Source: Streptomyces tuirus
GTDB lineage: Bacteria; Actinomycetota; Actinomycetes; Streptomycetales; Streptomycetaceae
Assembly: GCA_018195615.1 (NCBI GenBank)
Contig: JAGTPG010000002.1
Coordinates: forward strand, 3,600,501-3,664,500
DNA length: 64,000 nucleotides
Reading direction: 5' to 3'
The notes under the pieces are model-generated. The model did no database searches. It saw only the letters and a program-made list of their open reading frames with translations, and had not been told where the DNA came from. Positions 16,879 to 26,270 of this stretch are shown here, piece after piece (positions within the stretch are counted from its first letter, which is position 1; every line of letters begins with the position of its first letter). The position numbers were made by a program, and so were the translations under genes.

Positions 16879-17343
16879 CTACGGCTGCGTGAAGTCGCCC
16901 ACGGTGGAGAACATCGCGTACGTCACCGCCATGAAGCCGAGGGCGAAGAGGATGAACGTGCCGAGGAAGGCGAGCAGACATCCCGTGCCCGCCACGAGCT
17001 TCCCCCGCGCCGGAGGCCTGGCCGTGGCGTGCTCCGGGCGGTCCGCGGGGTAGTGGACAGTGACGATGTCGCCCTCGAGGATCGTCCCCGGCCCGCCCCG
17101 CTCCTCGAACCGGACGCCGCGGCCGTCGCGCGTGGTGAACTCGTAGACATGGTGCAGCGTCGTGTGCACCGAGCTGTCGCCGCCGCCACTCGTCGTGGTG
17201 TACGTCCGCAGGCAGCGCGCCTCGGCGGTCAGGCCGCTGTTCCAGGCGCGGCTGACCCGCACGGAGCGGCGGATCACCACGACCACGGCGCAGGAAGCGA
17301 CCGCGATCATGAGCAAGGGCACGATGTAGAAGAAGGCTTCCAT
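16879..17343 (-). CDS. DUF3592 membrane protein
   Basis: A 154-aa protein with an N-terminal membrane helix (FFYIVPLLMIAVASCAVVVV) and a C-terminal one (TGCLLAFLGTFILFALGFM). Between them is a soluble beta-rich DUF3592 domain (VYEFTTRDGRGVRFEER, GDIVTVHYPADRPEHA), so it is probably exposed on one face of the membrane. It lies downstream of lpmP on the same strand but behind a strong hairpin. Function unknown. Confidence 0.82.
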   Translation of the reverse strand: MEAFFYIVPLLMIAVASCAVVVVIRRSVRVSRAWNSGLTAEARCLRTYTTTSGGGDSSVHTTLHHVYEFTTRDGRGVRFEERGGPGTILEGDIVTVHYPADRPEHATARPPARGKLVAGTGCLLAFLGTFILFALGFMAVTYAMFSTVGDFTQP

Positions 17344-17375
17344 GAGCTCCCCCGAGACCCTGGGCGGCCTTCGAT

Positions 17376-17410
17376 CGGCCGGCGTGGGAGGAACCTACCC
17401 ACGCCGGCCG
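17376..17410 (-). terminator. Terminator after lpmP
   Basis: A 13-bp perfect stem, CGGCCGGCGTGGG with CCCACGCCGGCCG, and a 9-nt loop in the gap between the lpmP stop and the DUF3592 start. Confidence 0.8.
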
Positions 17411-17450
17411 CGGCGGTGACTCAAGAGAACCTCAGAAGGCTCCTCGGGGC

Positions 17451-18056
17451 TCAGAAGGTGACGTCCGAGCACGCGTAGAACGCGTTGCCCGTGTCGGCGA
17501 TCGTCCACACCGCGAGGATGACGTGACGGCCGCTGAGCCCGGTCGGCAGCCTGCCGCTGTGGGAGAGCGTCGAGGGTGGCCGCTGGCCGTTGTACGGCAC
17601 GGTGAAGAACGGCGTGAGGTTGAGGTCGGACCGGGACAGGTTGTGGTTCTGGTTCCAGCCCGGCTTGGTGACGTAGTACTTGAAGTCGGTCGTGGCGTGC
17701 ATGGCCGTGAACTGCCAGCGGAACGTGTAATTCTGGCCACCCGTCACCCGGGTGGTGGGCCAGGCCCCGCCGGACGGCGTCCGCGGTGCGCTGAGCTGGC
17801 CGAACTGGCCGAGGCCGGCGTTGCAGATCTGCCCGTCGGCCGGACCGGAGGCCGGGAAGCCCTTCGGGCCCTCGACGCTCTGCGGCTCCCACTGGATGGG
17901 TCCGCAGTTGGTCACGGTGCCGTTCTGGCAGAGCTTCTGCCGGCTGATGGGGAGGTCGGTGTAGCCGTGGCCGCTGGCGCCGCCGGAGGAGAGTACGAGG
18001 GCTCCGGTCGTGGCCAGTCCCACCGCGGCTGCGGACAACTTGGTCCTTGTGCGCAT
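17451..18056 (-). CDS. lpmP: AA10 lytic polysaccharide monooxygenase LpmP
   Basis: A 201-aa secreted copper monooxygenase that oxidatively cleaves chitin- or cellulose-like chains. The signal peptide (residues 1-29) is cleaved to expose the N-terminal histidine brace residue His30 (HGYTDLP). The second copper His is in FTAMHATTDFKYYVT. Paired cysteines (LCQNGTVTNCGP, ICNAG, ACSDV) fit the AA10 fold. There is no separate binding module. The start has AGGAG upstream. It matches LpmP of the S. coelicolor cslA-glxA region (SCO2833), implicated in remodelling the surface glycan. A DasR-like operator lies 47-62 bp upstream. Confidence 0.9.
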   Translation of the reverse strand: MRTRTKLSAAAVGLATTGALVLSSGGASGHGYTDLPISRQKLCQNGTVTNCGPIQWEPQSVEGPKGFPASGPADGQICNAGLGQFGQLSAPRTPSGGAWPTTRVTGGQNYTFRWQFTAMHATTDFKYYVTKPGWNQNHNLSRSDLNLTPFFTVPYNGQRPPSTLSHSGRLPTGLSGRHVILAVWTIADTGNAFYACSDVTF

Positions 18057-18102
18057 GCTGCCGCTCCTGGAGAACGTGGGGGATGTTCAGTGAGCTGTGC
18101 AG

Positions 18103-18118
18103 GTAGGTCTAGACCAAG
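18103..18118. promoter_or_regulatory. DasR-type operator (dre) upstream of lpmP
   Basis: GGTCTAGACC at 18106-18115 is the perfect palindromic core of the DasR responsive element found before chitinase and chitin-binding genes; the flanks match the fuller consensus only partly. It overlaps the stop codon of the SPFH gene and sits 47-62 bp before the lpmP start, a normal place for N-acetylglucosamine-relieved repression. Confidence 0.7.
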
Positions 18119-19276
18119 TCTGAGAGTATGGGCGTCAGTTGAACATGTCCATACCAATCACGGGGCTGTTTCCCCCGCCCCGCGCAGAACGCCACCGTCA
18201 GGTCCTTCACCAGCACCTTCCGCTCGTAGTCGTCGAGTTCGACCAGCCCCCGCGTGGTCAGCCGGGTCACCGTGTCCTCCACCGAGTCGACGACGGAGGT
18301 GAGCACGCTCGCCCGGTGCTGGGCGTCCAGGGCGGCGATCCGGCGGCGGTGCATCGCGGCGGCGACCTCGGGGCGTACTCCCCCGCAGCGGCTGCACCAC
18401 GAACACCTCCAGGCCGACCGGGGCCGCGTCCGCCGCCACCAGCCGGGTCAGCGCCTCGGCCGCCGCGTCCGTGCAGCCCTTCGCCCCGCCGGGCAGCTCC
18501 ACCGGCACCCGGGCGAGCGCCGCCTCGACGCACTCGCGCAGATACCTCTCGTGGTCCTCGACGCCCAGCACGGCCCGCGCGGTGTCCCGCACCCGCCAGA
18601 CCACCAGCACGACCACCCGCAGCGCGACCCCGTCTCCGTCGGCGGCGGGCACGGGCTCGCTGCGCCAGTGCCGCAGTCGTACGTCCACCCGGCGGCGCAG
18701 CCACAGCGGATTGACCCACAGCAGACCCGAGCGCCGGACGGTCCCGCGGTAGCGGCCGAACAGATCGAGCACCCAGGCCCTCCCGGTCCGGCCCCGGGCC
18801 AGCCCGCCGAACCCGAAGAGCCCCAGCGCCCCGGCTCCCGCGTACGCCGCCCACTGCCCGGGACCGAGCCCGGCCCCGGCGTGCGCGGGCAGCCGCAGCG
18901 CCTCGAGCACGAGCGGCGGCAGCACCCCGGCCCACCACGAGGTGGCCACGCAACCGGCCGCCCCGCACGCCCCGGCCAGCACACCCACCGCGCCGGGCAG
19001 GACCCGCGCGGGGCGCTCCACCAGGTCGGGGTCGGCCTGCGGCACCGGGCGCGGCGCCGGGGCCGCCGGACGCCTGAGGCGCGGCTGCTCCCCCGTGCCC
19101 TGCCTGCGGCCCACGACCGCCGGCTTCAGTGGTACCGGCGCCGGGCAGGGTTCGTCACGGAACAGCAGATGGACGGGGATCTCGGTGGTGGACTCGTTCT
19201 GGATGAGCCGGGCGGGTCTGGCCGGTCCCTCGGCCGGTCCGTCGGGCTCGGACGTGTGGGAAGTGGTCGTACTCAT
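18109..19276 (-). pseudogene. SPFH/band-7 domain membrane protein, frameshifted
   Basis: About 389 aa. A polar N-terminus with IQNESTTEIPVHLLF is followed by two hydrophobic segments (about residues 95-115 and 140-160). The SPFH core follows: GLLWVNPLWLRRRVDVRLRHW, VALRVVVLVVWRVRDTARAV and PVGLEVFVVQPLR. The frame breaks in the C5 run at 18380-18384; removing one base continues into VRPEVAAAMHRRRIAALDA and the C-terminus ending at 18109. The ATG at 19276 has GGAGG upstream. SPFH proteins organise membrane domains. The gene sits next to lpmP and the NlpC-like gene, as in the S. coelicolor cslA region. Confidence 0.8.
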
Positions 19277-19366
19277 GCCGTGCCTCCAGCCTCCGCGCCA
19301 GATGCGTCACAACGGTGGACCCCGGTGCCGGGGTTCGGGGCCCCTGCGCAAGGGGCCGAGGGCGTC

Positions 19367-20770
19367 CTACGAGAAGAGCCGCCGCCAGGTCTCCGGCCCC
19401 GGGTAGCCGTCCGCCGCGCCGCCCGCCAGCCCTGGCTGCGCTGGAAGGCCTGCACGGCTCGCCGGTCCGCCTCGTCCCACCGCGTTCCCGGCCCGTTCGG
19501 GTAGAACCTGCCGAACCCCTTGCGCACCAGCTGCCGGCCCAGCCGGCTGACGTACGTGTTGTCGGCGCCCGGCCGGAACCACGCCCGCCCCGGGTAGCCG
19601 GCCACTCCGTGGGAGGAGGGCGGGGGTCGGCCGCCCCGGGCCGGACGTCCTCGCCCTTCCCCGTGACCAGCAGCTCCCAGGTGCGCGGGCCGGGCAGCCC
19701 GTCGGCGTCGGCGCCCTCCCAGCCCTGGGCCCGCTGGAAGGCCCGGGTCGCCTGCCGGATGGCGTCCGTCCAGCGCGGTCCGGGGTCCAGGAGGTAGGAG
19801 GCGCCGGCTCCGCGGGCCACGAGCATGCGGCCGAGCAGCGCGACGTACTCGTTGTCCGCGCCGGGGCCGAAATACGTCGCTCCGGGATAGGGCGTGGAGA
19901 CGGGGCGGCCGGCTTCCCCGCTCCGGCCCGGGGTACGGCGCGGCAGTAGGGGCGGTCTGGCCGGCCGGCTCCTCGCTCTGCGGGGCCGGGTCCGGCTGCT
20001 GCGAGACGACGCCCTTGTAGCGGTAGGGGACGTACCGGTCGCGGTCGCTCCTGTAGGGGTACGGCGTGGACCGCCTGCGCGTGTGCGGGCGGATCTGCTC
20101 ATAGGCGGTGTAAGAGGTGTGCGCGGAATTCGTCCAGCCGCCGAAAATGACGACGTGCGAGCCGGTGTCGGGGTCGGCCGGATTGTGGAACAGCAGAATG
20201 TCGCCCGGTTGGAGCTCCTCCTTGGAAATCCGCTCACCGTATTGGGCGAGACTGCCCGTCCACTCGTTTCCGGGCAGCTTCCAGGCCATCGAGACATAGC
20301 CCGAGCAGTCCTGCCGGTAACCGTCGGACCAATAGGCGTTCATGCTGTACGGCACCTTCGCTGCGACCCAGGTCCTGGCCCGCCTGATGATCTCCGAACG
20401 GGTGATGGCGATGTGCTTGAGGCCGGCGGACGGCCCCGTCGTACGGCCGTCGCGACCGTGCAGCGGGGCCTTGTCACCCTGGGGGTGTCGGGCTCGTCAC
20501 GTGCGGGAACGCCCGCGCGGTGGGGGCGTGCGGGGCGGCTGCGGCCGGTACGGCGTGGCTCGCGCCGAGGGCGGCGGAGGCCACGGCGGCCAGGGCGAGG
20601 GCCATGGGGGTCCCCCCTGCCCGGGCCCGGCCGAGAACTCTGGGGCGAAGGGCCGGGTGGGCGGTGGCGCGGCCGGCCGGGGAATGCGGCAGGACGCGGC
20701 GCCAGTGGACGCAGCCGGGGCAGTCGCAGTCGCTCGCGGGGTCGAATTGCTCGAATACCGGAGACTCCAT
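19367..20770 (-). pseudogene. NlpC/P60-like protein with two peptidoglycan-binding modules, multiply frameshifted
   Basis: Reading from 20770: a Cys-rich start (CDCPGCVHW), a hydrophobic signal/anchor (MALALAAVASAALGASHAVP), then an NlpC/P60-like region with the Cys in RQDCSGYVSMAW and the His in GSHVVIFGGW. Two similar modules follow, each with a YPG...PGADNxYVxxLGR...AFQRxQGW...DGxPGPxTW pattern. Frame breaks occur near 20478 (C5 run), 19915, 19615 and 19430, and each piece continues the same architecture. It is probably a secreted cell-wall hydrolase or binder working near the CslA glycan. Four breaks may mean real decay or clustered indel errors. Confidence 0.75.
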
Positions 20771-20971
20771 GCGATTCCTCTCACACTTCCGGCGGAAATG
20801 CCGCGCCCATGCCCGGCCGGGCGGGACGCCGTCAGTTTCTCAACTGTCTTCCGCAAGCGCATGCTGACGGTCCGAATGATGTAACGCGGGCGCCTCGGCC
20901 GGGGTCGCCCGGGGCCGAGGCGGGTGGTCGGGCGCACCTCCGGGCGTCCTGTACAGTTACGACGTCAGCAG

Positions 20972-21045
20972 GCGCCGCTAGCTCAGTTGGTTAGAGCAGC
21001 TGACTCTTAATCAGCGGGTCCGGGGTTCGAGTCCCTGGCGGCGCA
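20972..21045 (+). tRNA. tRNA-Lys (anticodon CUU)
   Basis: Third identical 74-nt copy. Together with the 14 bases upstream it forms an 88-bp exact duplicate of 1530-1617. A TACAGT box lies 15-20 bp upstream. Confidence 0.98.
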
Positions 21046-21051
21046 CGACAG

Positions 21052-21081
21052 AAAGGCCCCTCGCGGAAGCGGGGGCCTTTT
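21052..21081 (+). terminator. Terminator after tRNA-Lys 3
   Basis: AAAGGCCCC pairs with GGGGCCTTT, with an inner CGC/GCG pair around GGAA, followed by TTGT. Confidence 0.82.
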
Positions 21082-21129
21082 GTATGCCTGTGTACAGCCG
21101 GGCGCGGTCTGGCCGGATACCCTCTCGCC

Positions 21130-21843
21130 ATGGCAGCGCGTGACCTCCAGGAGCGGATCAAGAAGCTCATCCTCGACCGCCGGCTGGCCTCCGGGGCCCC
21201 GCTGCCGACCGAGCCCGAGCTGATGGAGCACCTCGGCGCGAGCCGGAACTCGGTGCGGGAGGCGCTGAAGGCGCTCCAGGCGATGGGCATCGTGGAGATC
21301 CGGCACGGCTTCGGCACCTATGTCGGCCCGATGTCCCTGGCCCCGATGATCGAGGGCCTCGCCTTCCGCACCGTCGCCGGGCACTACCGGGGCGAGGACT
21401 CCCTGCTCCAGCTGCTGGAGCTGAGGGAGGCCGTGGAGACCGGGCTGGCGTCGCGGCTCGCGGGGCGGATACCGCAAGCGGATCTCGTTGAACTGGACGC
21501 GCTCGTCGACCGTATGGAAGAGCAGGCCGCGCGCGGAGCCGGTCTCGCCGAGACCGACCGGGCCTTCCACGCCACCCTCTACCGGGGGCTGGACAACGTG
21601 CTGCTGAGCGAGGTCCTGGAGGCCTTCTGGGACGCCTTCCACCGGGTCCGCACGGACCTCGGGGGCGAGCCGCAGGACCCGAAGGTGACCTGTCGGCAGC
21701 ACCGGGAGATCCTCGACGCGGTCCGGTCCGGTGACTCGATGCGGGCGGAGGAGGCCATAAGGGAGCACTTCGGGAACATCCGCGCCCGCCTGTCCACAAC
21801 GGCTCCACAGGTCCCCCACACACGTCACAATGAACGCGTATGA
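21130..21843 (+). CDS. GntR (FadR subfamily) transcriptional regulator
   Basis: A 237-aa regulator. The winged-helix domain covers about residues 5-70, with LPTEPELMEHLGASRNSVREALKALQ and the wing EIRHGFGTYV. The C-terminal FCD domain is all helical with metal-ligand-like positions in ETDRAFHATLYR and CRQHREILDAV. The start is ATG 21130, 85 bp after the tRNA. It lies upstream of cslA-glxA on the same strand but is separated from them by a 325-bp leader, so it may or may not control them. Confidence 0.87.
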   Translation: MAARDLQERIKKLILDRRLASGAPLPTEPELMEHLGASRNSVREALKALQAMGIVEIRHGFGTYVGPMSLAPMIEGLAFRTVAGHYRGEDSLLQLLELREAVETGLASRLAGRIPQADLVELDALVDRMEEQAARGAGLAETDRAFHATLYRGLDNVLLSEVLEAFWDAFHRVRTDLGGEPQDPKVTCRQHREILDAVRSGDSMRAEEAIREHFGNIRARLSTTAPQVPHTRHNERV

Positions 21844-21948
21844 CCGGTAAACACCGCGTTTCGCATCTTGCGATCATGATGGACGCCGTAGAACCCTGGT
21901 TTTCTCGTTTTTCAAGATGCTGCGGATTCGCGGCACTTGGGGGCAAAA

Positions 21949-22155
21949 GATCCGGTTGCCGGCAGCGCGGGGAGAGGGGCCCCGTTCATGAGGCGATGCC
22001 GAGGGGGGCATCATGCAACCGGAAGGTCTCGTTGCCATGTCTATAAGGTGTGGAAGACGTGGTGACTGCGACCCACCACTGATACGTCTGTGAAGGTCGA
22101 GGGGGACCTGTCGCAGACGGAAGCAAAGCGACGAAACACGCGGCTGTCCGCGTGT
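21949..22155 (+). promoter_or_regulatory. Structured leader before cslA
   Basis: The 325-bp gap before cslA contains several stem-loops. TCCGGTTGC (about 21950) pairs with GCAACCGGA (about 22015) and encloses GATGCC/GGCATC. CGTCTG (22085-22090) pairs with CAGACG (22114-22119) and encloses GGTC/GACC. ACACGCGG (22136-22143) pairs with CCGCGTGT (22148-22155) immediately before the G-rich ribosome site. TATAAG near 22040 could be a -10 box. I could not match it to a known riboswitch class. Confidence 0.5.
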
Positions 22156-22168
22156 GGGGGGATGACTC

Positions 22169-24168
22169 ATGACGTCGAGGCCGACGGGTGCCCGGCAGGA
22201 CCAGGACCCGTCCCAGACCACGCAGCTCAGGGTGCCGGGGCACCGGATGAGCACCACGGGGACGTTCCGGCGGATCAAGAAGAGCCTGCCGAGATACGAC
22301 TACGAGCATTACAGCCGGCTCGCGGGTCCCCTCACCCAGCCCGATCCGAGCAAGCCGTACAAGGTGCAGTACCGCTCCCTCATCTCGCAGGAGCCGCACC
22401 GCATACGGGTGGCCCTGATGCTGGCAGCGGCTCCGGTGCTGTCGCTGGTGCTGCTGTTCTGGCTGCTCCAGCCCGAGCACTGGACCGAACGCGACTACCC
22501 GGCCTTCGACTGGCTGCCCGCGCTCGACATCGTCATGCTCGTCTCGATCGGTCTGATCGAGTTCTTCCGCTGCATGAACGTGCTGTCGAACGCGCACGCC
22601 ACGCTGGTGGCCCGCGACCCGATCCCGGTGGTGCCCGAGACCGGCACCAGAGTGGCCTTCCTCACCTCCTTCGTGCCCGGCAAGGAGCCGCTGGAGATGG
22701 TGACGAAGACCCTGGAGGCGGCCGTCAAGATCCGTCACCGGGGCCTGATGCACGTCTGGCTGCTGGACGAGGGCGACGACCCCGAGGTGAAGGCGGTCTG
22801 CGAGCGCCTCGGCGTGCACCACTTCTCCCGCAAGGGCGTCGCCAAGTGGAACCAGGCCAAGGGCCCGCACCGCGCCAAGACCAAGCACGGCAACTACAAC
22901 GCCTGGCTGGAGGCGCACGGCGACGACTACGACTTCTTCGCCTCGGTCGACACCGACCACGTGCCGCTGCCCAACTACCTGGAGCGGATGCTCGGCTTCT
23001 TCCGCGACCCGGATGTCGGCTTCGTCATCGGCCCGCAGGTCTACGGCAACTACGACAACGCCATCACCAAGGCCGCCGAGTCGCAGCAGTTCCTCTTCCA
23101 CGCGCTGATCCAGCGCGCGGGCAACCGCTACGGCTCCCCGATGTTCGTCGGCACGTCCAACGCCGTGCGCATCAAGGCGCTGAAGCAGATCGGCGGTCTG
23201 TACGACTCGATCACCGAGGACATGGCGACCGGCTTCGAGATGCATCGCCACAAGAACCCGGCGACGGGGAAGAAATGGCGCTCGGTGTACACGCCGGACG
23301 TGCTCGCCGTCGGTGAGGGCCCCAGCGCCTGGACGGACTTCTTCACCCAGCAGATGCGCTGGTCGCGGGGGACGTACGAGACGATCATCGGGCAGTACTG
23401 GAAGGGCTGGTACTCGCTGCCGCCGAGCAAGCTCTTCAACTACACGATGATGATCATCTTCTACCCGATGTCGGCCCTCAACTGGATCCTGGCGGCGCTG
23501 AGCTGCTGCCTGTTCCTGGGCCTGGGCGCCTCGGGTGTGAACATCGACCCGGCGGTCTGGCTGATGCTCTACGGCAACGCCTCCGCCCTGCAGATCGGCC
23601 TGTACGTCTGGAACCGCCGGCACAACGTCTCACCGCACGAGCCGGAGGGCTCCGGCGGTGTGGCCGGCATGGTGATGTCCGCGCTGTCCGCGCCGCTGTA
23701 CGCGAAGGCGCTGATCGACTCCGTGCTGCGGCGCAAGAGCAAGTTCGTGGTCACGCCCAAGGGCGACTCGGCGAGCCCGACCGCTGGTTCGGGACGTTCC
23801 GCTACCACTGGTACTTCATCCTGATCTTCGGTGCGTCGATCGCGGCCGGCTTCGTCTTCGGCCACTCCCACCCCGCGATGATCATCTGGGCGACGTTCGC
23901 GCTGCTGATCACCGCCTCGCCGGTCTTCGCCTGGCGCTGGCAGCTGCGGCAGGACGCCAAGAAGCCCGCCCGCCACGCCGCGGAGCAGCCGCAGGACTCT
24001 GCGGGGCCGCACCGGACGCAGCCGCTGCCGATCCCGCAGCAGCAGACGCCGCACGCCCCGCAGCAGAAGCCCAGTTGGGCCGCCACCCCTGGCGGAAACG
24101 GGGAGGTCGGGGGATCCGACCAGACCATGCAGATCGCCCTTGGTGGACTTGGGGGACGTAAGGAATGA
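22169..24168 (+). pseudogene. cslA: Cellulose synthase-like glycosyltransferase CslA, frameshifted
   Basis: A family-2 glycosyltransferase of about 666 aa that polymerises a beta-(1,4)-type glycan at hyphal tips. N-terminal membrane helices (VALMLAAAPVLSLVLLFWLL) are followed by the catalytic motifs WLLDEGDD, SVDTDHVPLPN, ITEDMATGFEMH and QQMRW, then more membrane helices. The frame breaks at the CCC run 23776-23778; one extra C continues into PDRWFGTFRYHWYFIL and the C-terminal tail to 24168. The ATG at 22169 follows a GGGGGG stretch. Its stop overlaps the glxA start. An enzyme this conserved is unlikely to be lost, so the break is probably an assembly indel. Confidence 0.9.
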
Positions 24169-26105
24169 ACGACCGTGCAGGCCGCCGCCGGGCCCGTCGA
24201 CTCGCGATCGGCACGGCTGTGGTACTCGCGCTGGCCGGGATGAACGGGCCGTGGCTCTACCGCTTCGGCACCGAGAAATACCACCAGTACAAAATCAACA
24301 AGCCGGAGTACAAGGCCGCCAACGGCAAGTGGGAGATCATCGATTTCCCCGAGGAGTACCGGCAGAACACCATCCACGCGGCGCTGCTGCGCACCGGCAA
24401 GGTGCTGCTCGTCGCGGGGTCGGGCAACAACCAGGACAACTTCGACGCGAAGAAGTTCGACACCCGGATCTGGGACCCGGTCAAGGGCACCATCAAGAAG
24501 GTCCCGACGCCCGCCGACCTGTTCTGCACCGGCCACACACAGCTCGCCAACGGCAATCTGCTGATCGCGGGCGGCACCAAGCGGTACGAGAAGCTCAAGG
24601 GTGACGTCACCAAGGCCGGTGGCCTGATGATCGTCCACAACGAGAACCCGGACAAGCCGATAACCCTGCCCGCGGGCACCAAGTTCACGGGCAAGGAGAA
24701 CGGCAAGACCTTCGTCTCGAAGGACCCGGTGCTGGTACCGCGCGCCAAGAAGATCTTCGACAAGGCGACGGGCAAGTTCCTGCGCAACGACCCCGGTCTC
24801 GGCCGGATCTACGTCGAGGCGCAGAAGCGGGGCCAGAAGTACGAGACGGGCACGCAGGACAACTACCGCGTGCACGGCCTGAAGGGCGCCGACGCCAAGA
24901 ACACCTACGGCATCGCCCAGAAACTCGCCCTCGACAAGAAGGACTTCCAGGGCATCCGGGACGCCTTCGAGTTCGACCCGGTGGCCGAGAAGTACATCAA
25001 GGTCGACCCGATGAAGGAGGCCCGCTGGTACCCGACGCTCACCACCCTGAGCGACGGCAAGATCCTCAGCGTCTCGGGCCTCGATGACATCGGCCAGCTG
25101 GTCCCGGGCAAGAACGAGATCTTCGACCCGAAGACGAAGAAGTGGACCTACACCGACAAGGTCCGGCAGTTCCCGACCTACCCGGCGCTGTTCCTCATGC
25201 AGAACGGCAAGATCTTCTACTCGGGTTCCAACGCGGGCTACGGGCCGGACAACGTCGGCCGTGAGCCCGGTGTGTGGGACGTGGACACCAACAAGTTCAC
25301 GAAGATACCCGGCCTGAGCGACCCCAAGCTCATGGAGACGTCGGGCACGGTCCTGCTGCCGCCCGCGCAGGACGAGAAGTACATGGTGATCGGCGGGGGT
25401 GGCGTCGGCGAGTCCAAGCGGTCCAGCCAGAAGACCCGGATCGTCGACCTGAAGGAGGCGAACCCGCGCTTCGAGGACGGCCCGTCCCTGGACAAGGGCA
25501 CCCGCTACCCGAACGCCTCGATCCTGCCCGACGACAGCGTGCTGATCTCGGGCGGCTCGGAGGACTACCGCGGCCGCAGCGACTCGAACATCTTCGAGGC
25601 ACGGCTGTACGACACGGAGAAGAACGAGCTCCGCCGGGTCGCCGATCCGCTCGTGGGCCGCAATTACCACTCCGGGTCGATCCTGCTGCCCGACGGCCGG
25701 GTGATGTTCTTCGGCTCGGACTCGCTCTACGCCGACAAGGCCAACACCAAGCCGGGCAAGTTCGAGCAGCGCATCGAGATCTACACGCCGCCCTACCTCT
25801 ACGGCGACGGGGACCGCCCCTCGCTGTCGGGCGGCCCGCAGACCATCGAGCGCGGCGAAACGGGCACGTTCACCTCGTCGGACGCCGGCCGGATCAAGAA
25901 GGTCCGGCTGATGCGTCCGAGCGCCGCCACGCACGTCACGGACGTCGACCAGCGGTCCATCGCGCTGGACTTCAAGGCGGACGGCGACAAGCTGACCGTG
26001 ACCGTGCCGGAGAACCGGAACCTGGTCCAGGGCGGCTGGTACATGCTGTTCGTGACGGACGACCAGGGCACGCCGAGCAAGGCGCAGTGGGTCAAGGTGC
26101 CGTAG
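24165..26105 (+). CDS. glxA: Copper radical oxidase GlxA (galactose-oxidase-like)
   Basis: A 646-aa membrane-anchored mono-copper oxidase that acts on the CslA product. A single N-terminal signal anchor (RRLAIGTAVVLALAGM) is followed by kelch-like beta-propeller repeats. Cys121 in DLFCTGHTQL is the position reported to form the Tyr-Cys cofactor in GlxA. The copper ligands Tyr-His are visible in GRNYHSGSILLPDGRV. The C-terminal domain (FTSSDAGRIKKVRLMRPSA, then THVTDVDQR) is the DUF1929-type immunoglobulin-like domain. ATG 24165 overlaps the cslA stop, so the two are translationally coupled. Confidence 0.95.
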   Translation: MNDRAGRRRARRLAIGTAVVLALAGMNGPWLYRFGTEKYHQYKINKPEYKAANGKWEIIDFPEEYRQNTIHAALLRTGKVLLVAGSGNNQDNFDAKKFDTRIWDPVKGTIKKVPTPADLFCTGHTQLANGNLLIAGGTKRYEKLKGDVTKAGGLMIVHNENPDKPITLPAGTKFTGKENGKTFVSKDPVLVPRAKKIFDKATGKFLRNDPGLGRIYVEAQKRGQKYETGTQDNYRVHGLKGADAKNTYGIAQKLALDKKDFQGIRDAFEFDPVAEKYIKVDPMKEARWYPTLTTLSDGKILSVSGLDDIGQLVPGKNEIFDPKTKKWTYTDKVRQFPTYPALFLMQNGKIFYSGSNAGYGPDNVGREPGVWDVDTNKFTKIPGLSDPKLMETSGTVLLPPAQDEKYMVIGGGGVGESKRSSQKTRIVDLKEANPRFEDGPSLDKGTRYPNASILPDDSVLISGGSEDYRGRSDSNIFEARLYDTEKNELRRVADPLVGRNYHSGSILLPDGRVMFFGSDSLYADKANTKPGKFEQRIEIYTPPYLYGDGDRPSLSGGPQTIERGETGTFTSSDAGRIKKVRLMRPSAATHVTDVDQRSIALDFKADGDKLTVTVPENRNLVQGGWYMLFVTDDQGTPSKAQWVKVP

Positions 26106-26128
26106 AGCCATCGGCTGTTCGGCTTTCC

Positions 26129-26158
26129 GGGGGCGCTCTCCGCCAGGGAGGGCGCCCC
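26129..26158 (+). terminator. Terminator after glxA
   Basis: GGGGGCGCTCTCC, loop GCCA, GGGAGGGCGCCCC then TTTC. A near-perfect stem 24 bp after the glxA stop. Confidence 0.8.
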
Positions 26159-26270
26159 TTTCGCATGTCCCGCTGACGGGAAACGTTCTTGACCTGTGCA
26201 CGTACTTCGGTGTGCTCTCGGGTACGACATCGGCAACGCGTGTGGCGAACGGTGGCGGGGGAAACGGGAG

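Noticed and set aside
21844..22168. c-di-AMP (ydaO-type) riboswitch before cslA
   Set aside because: Stem-loops exist but the conserved ydaO sequence blocks are not present.
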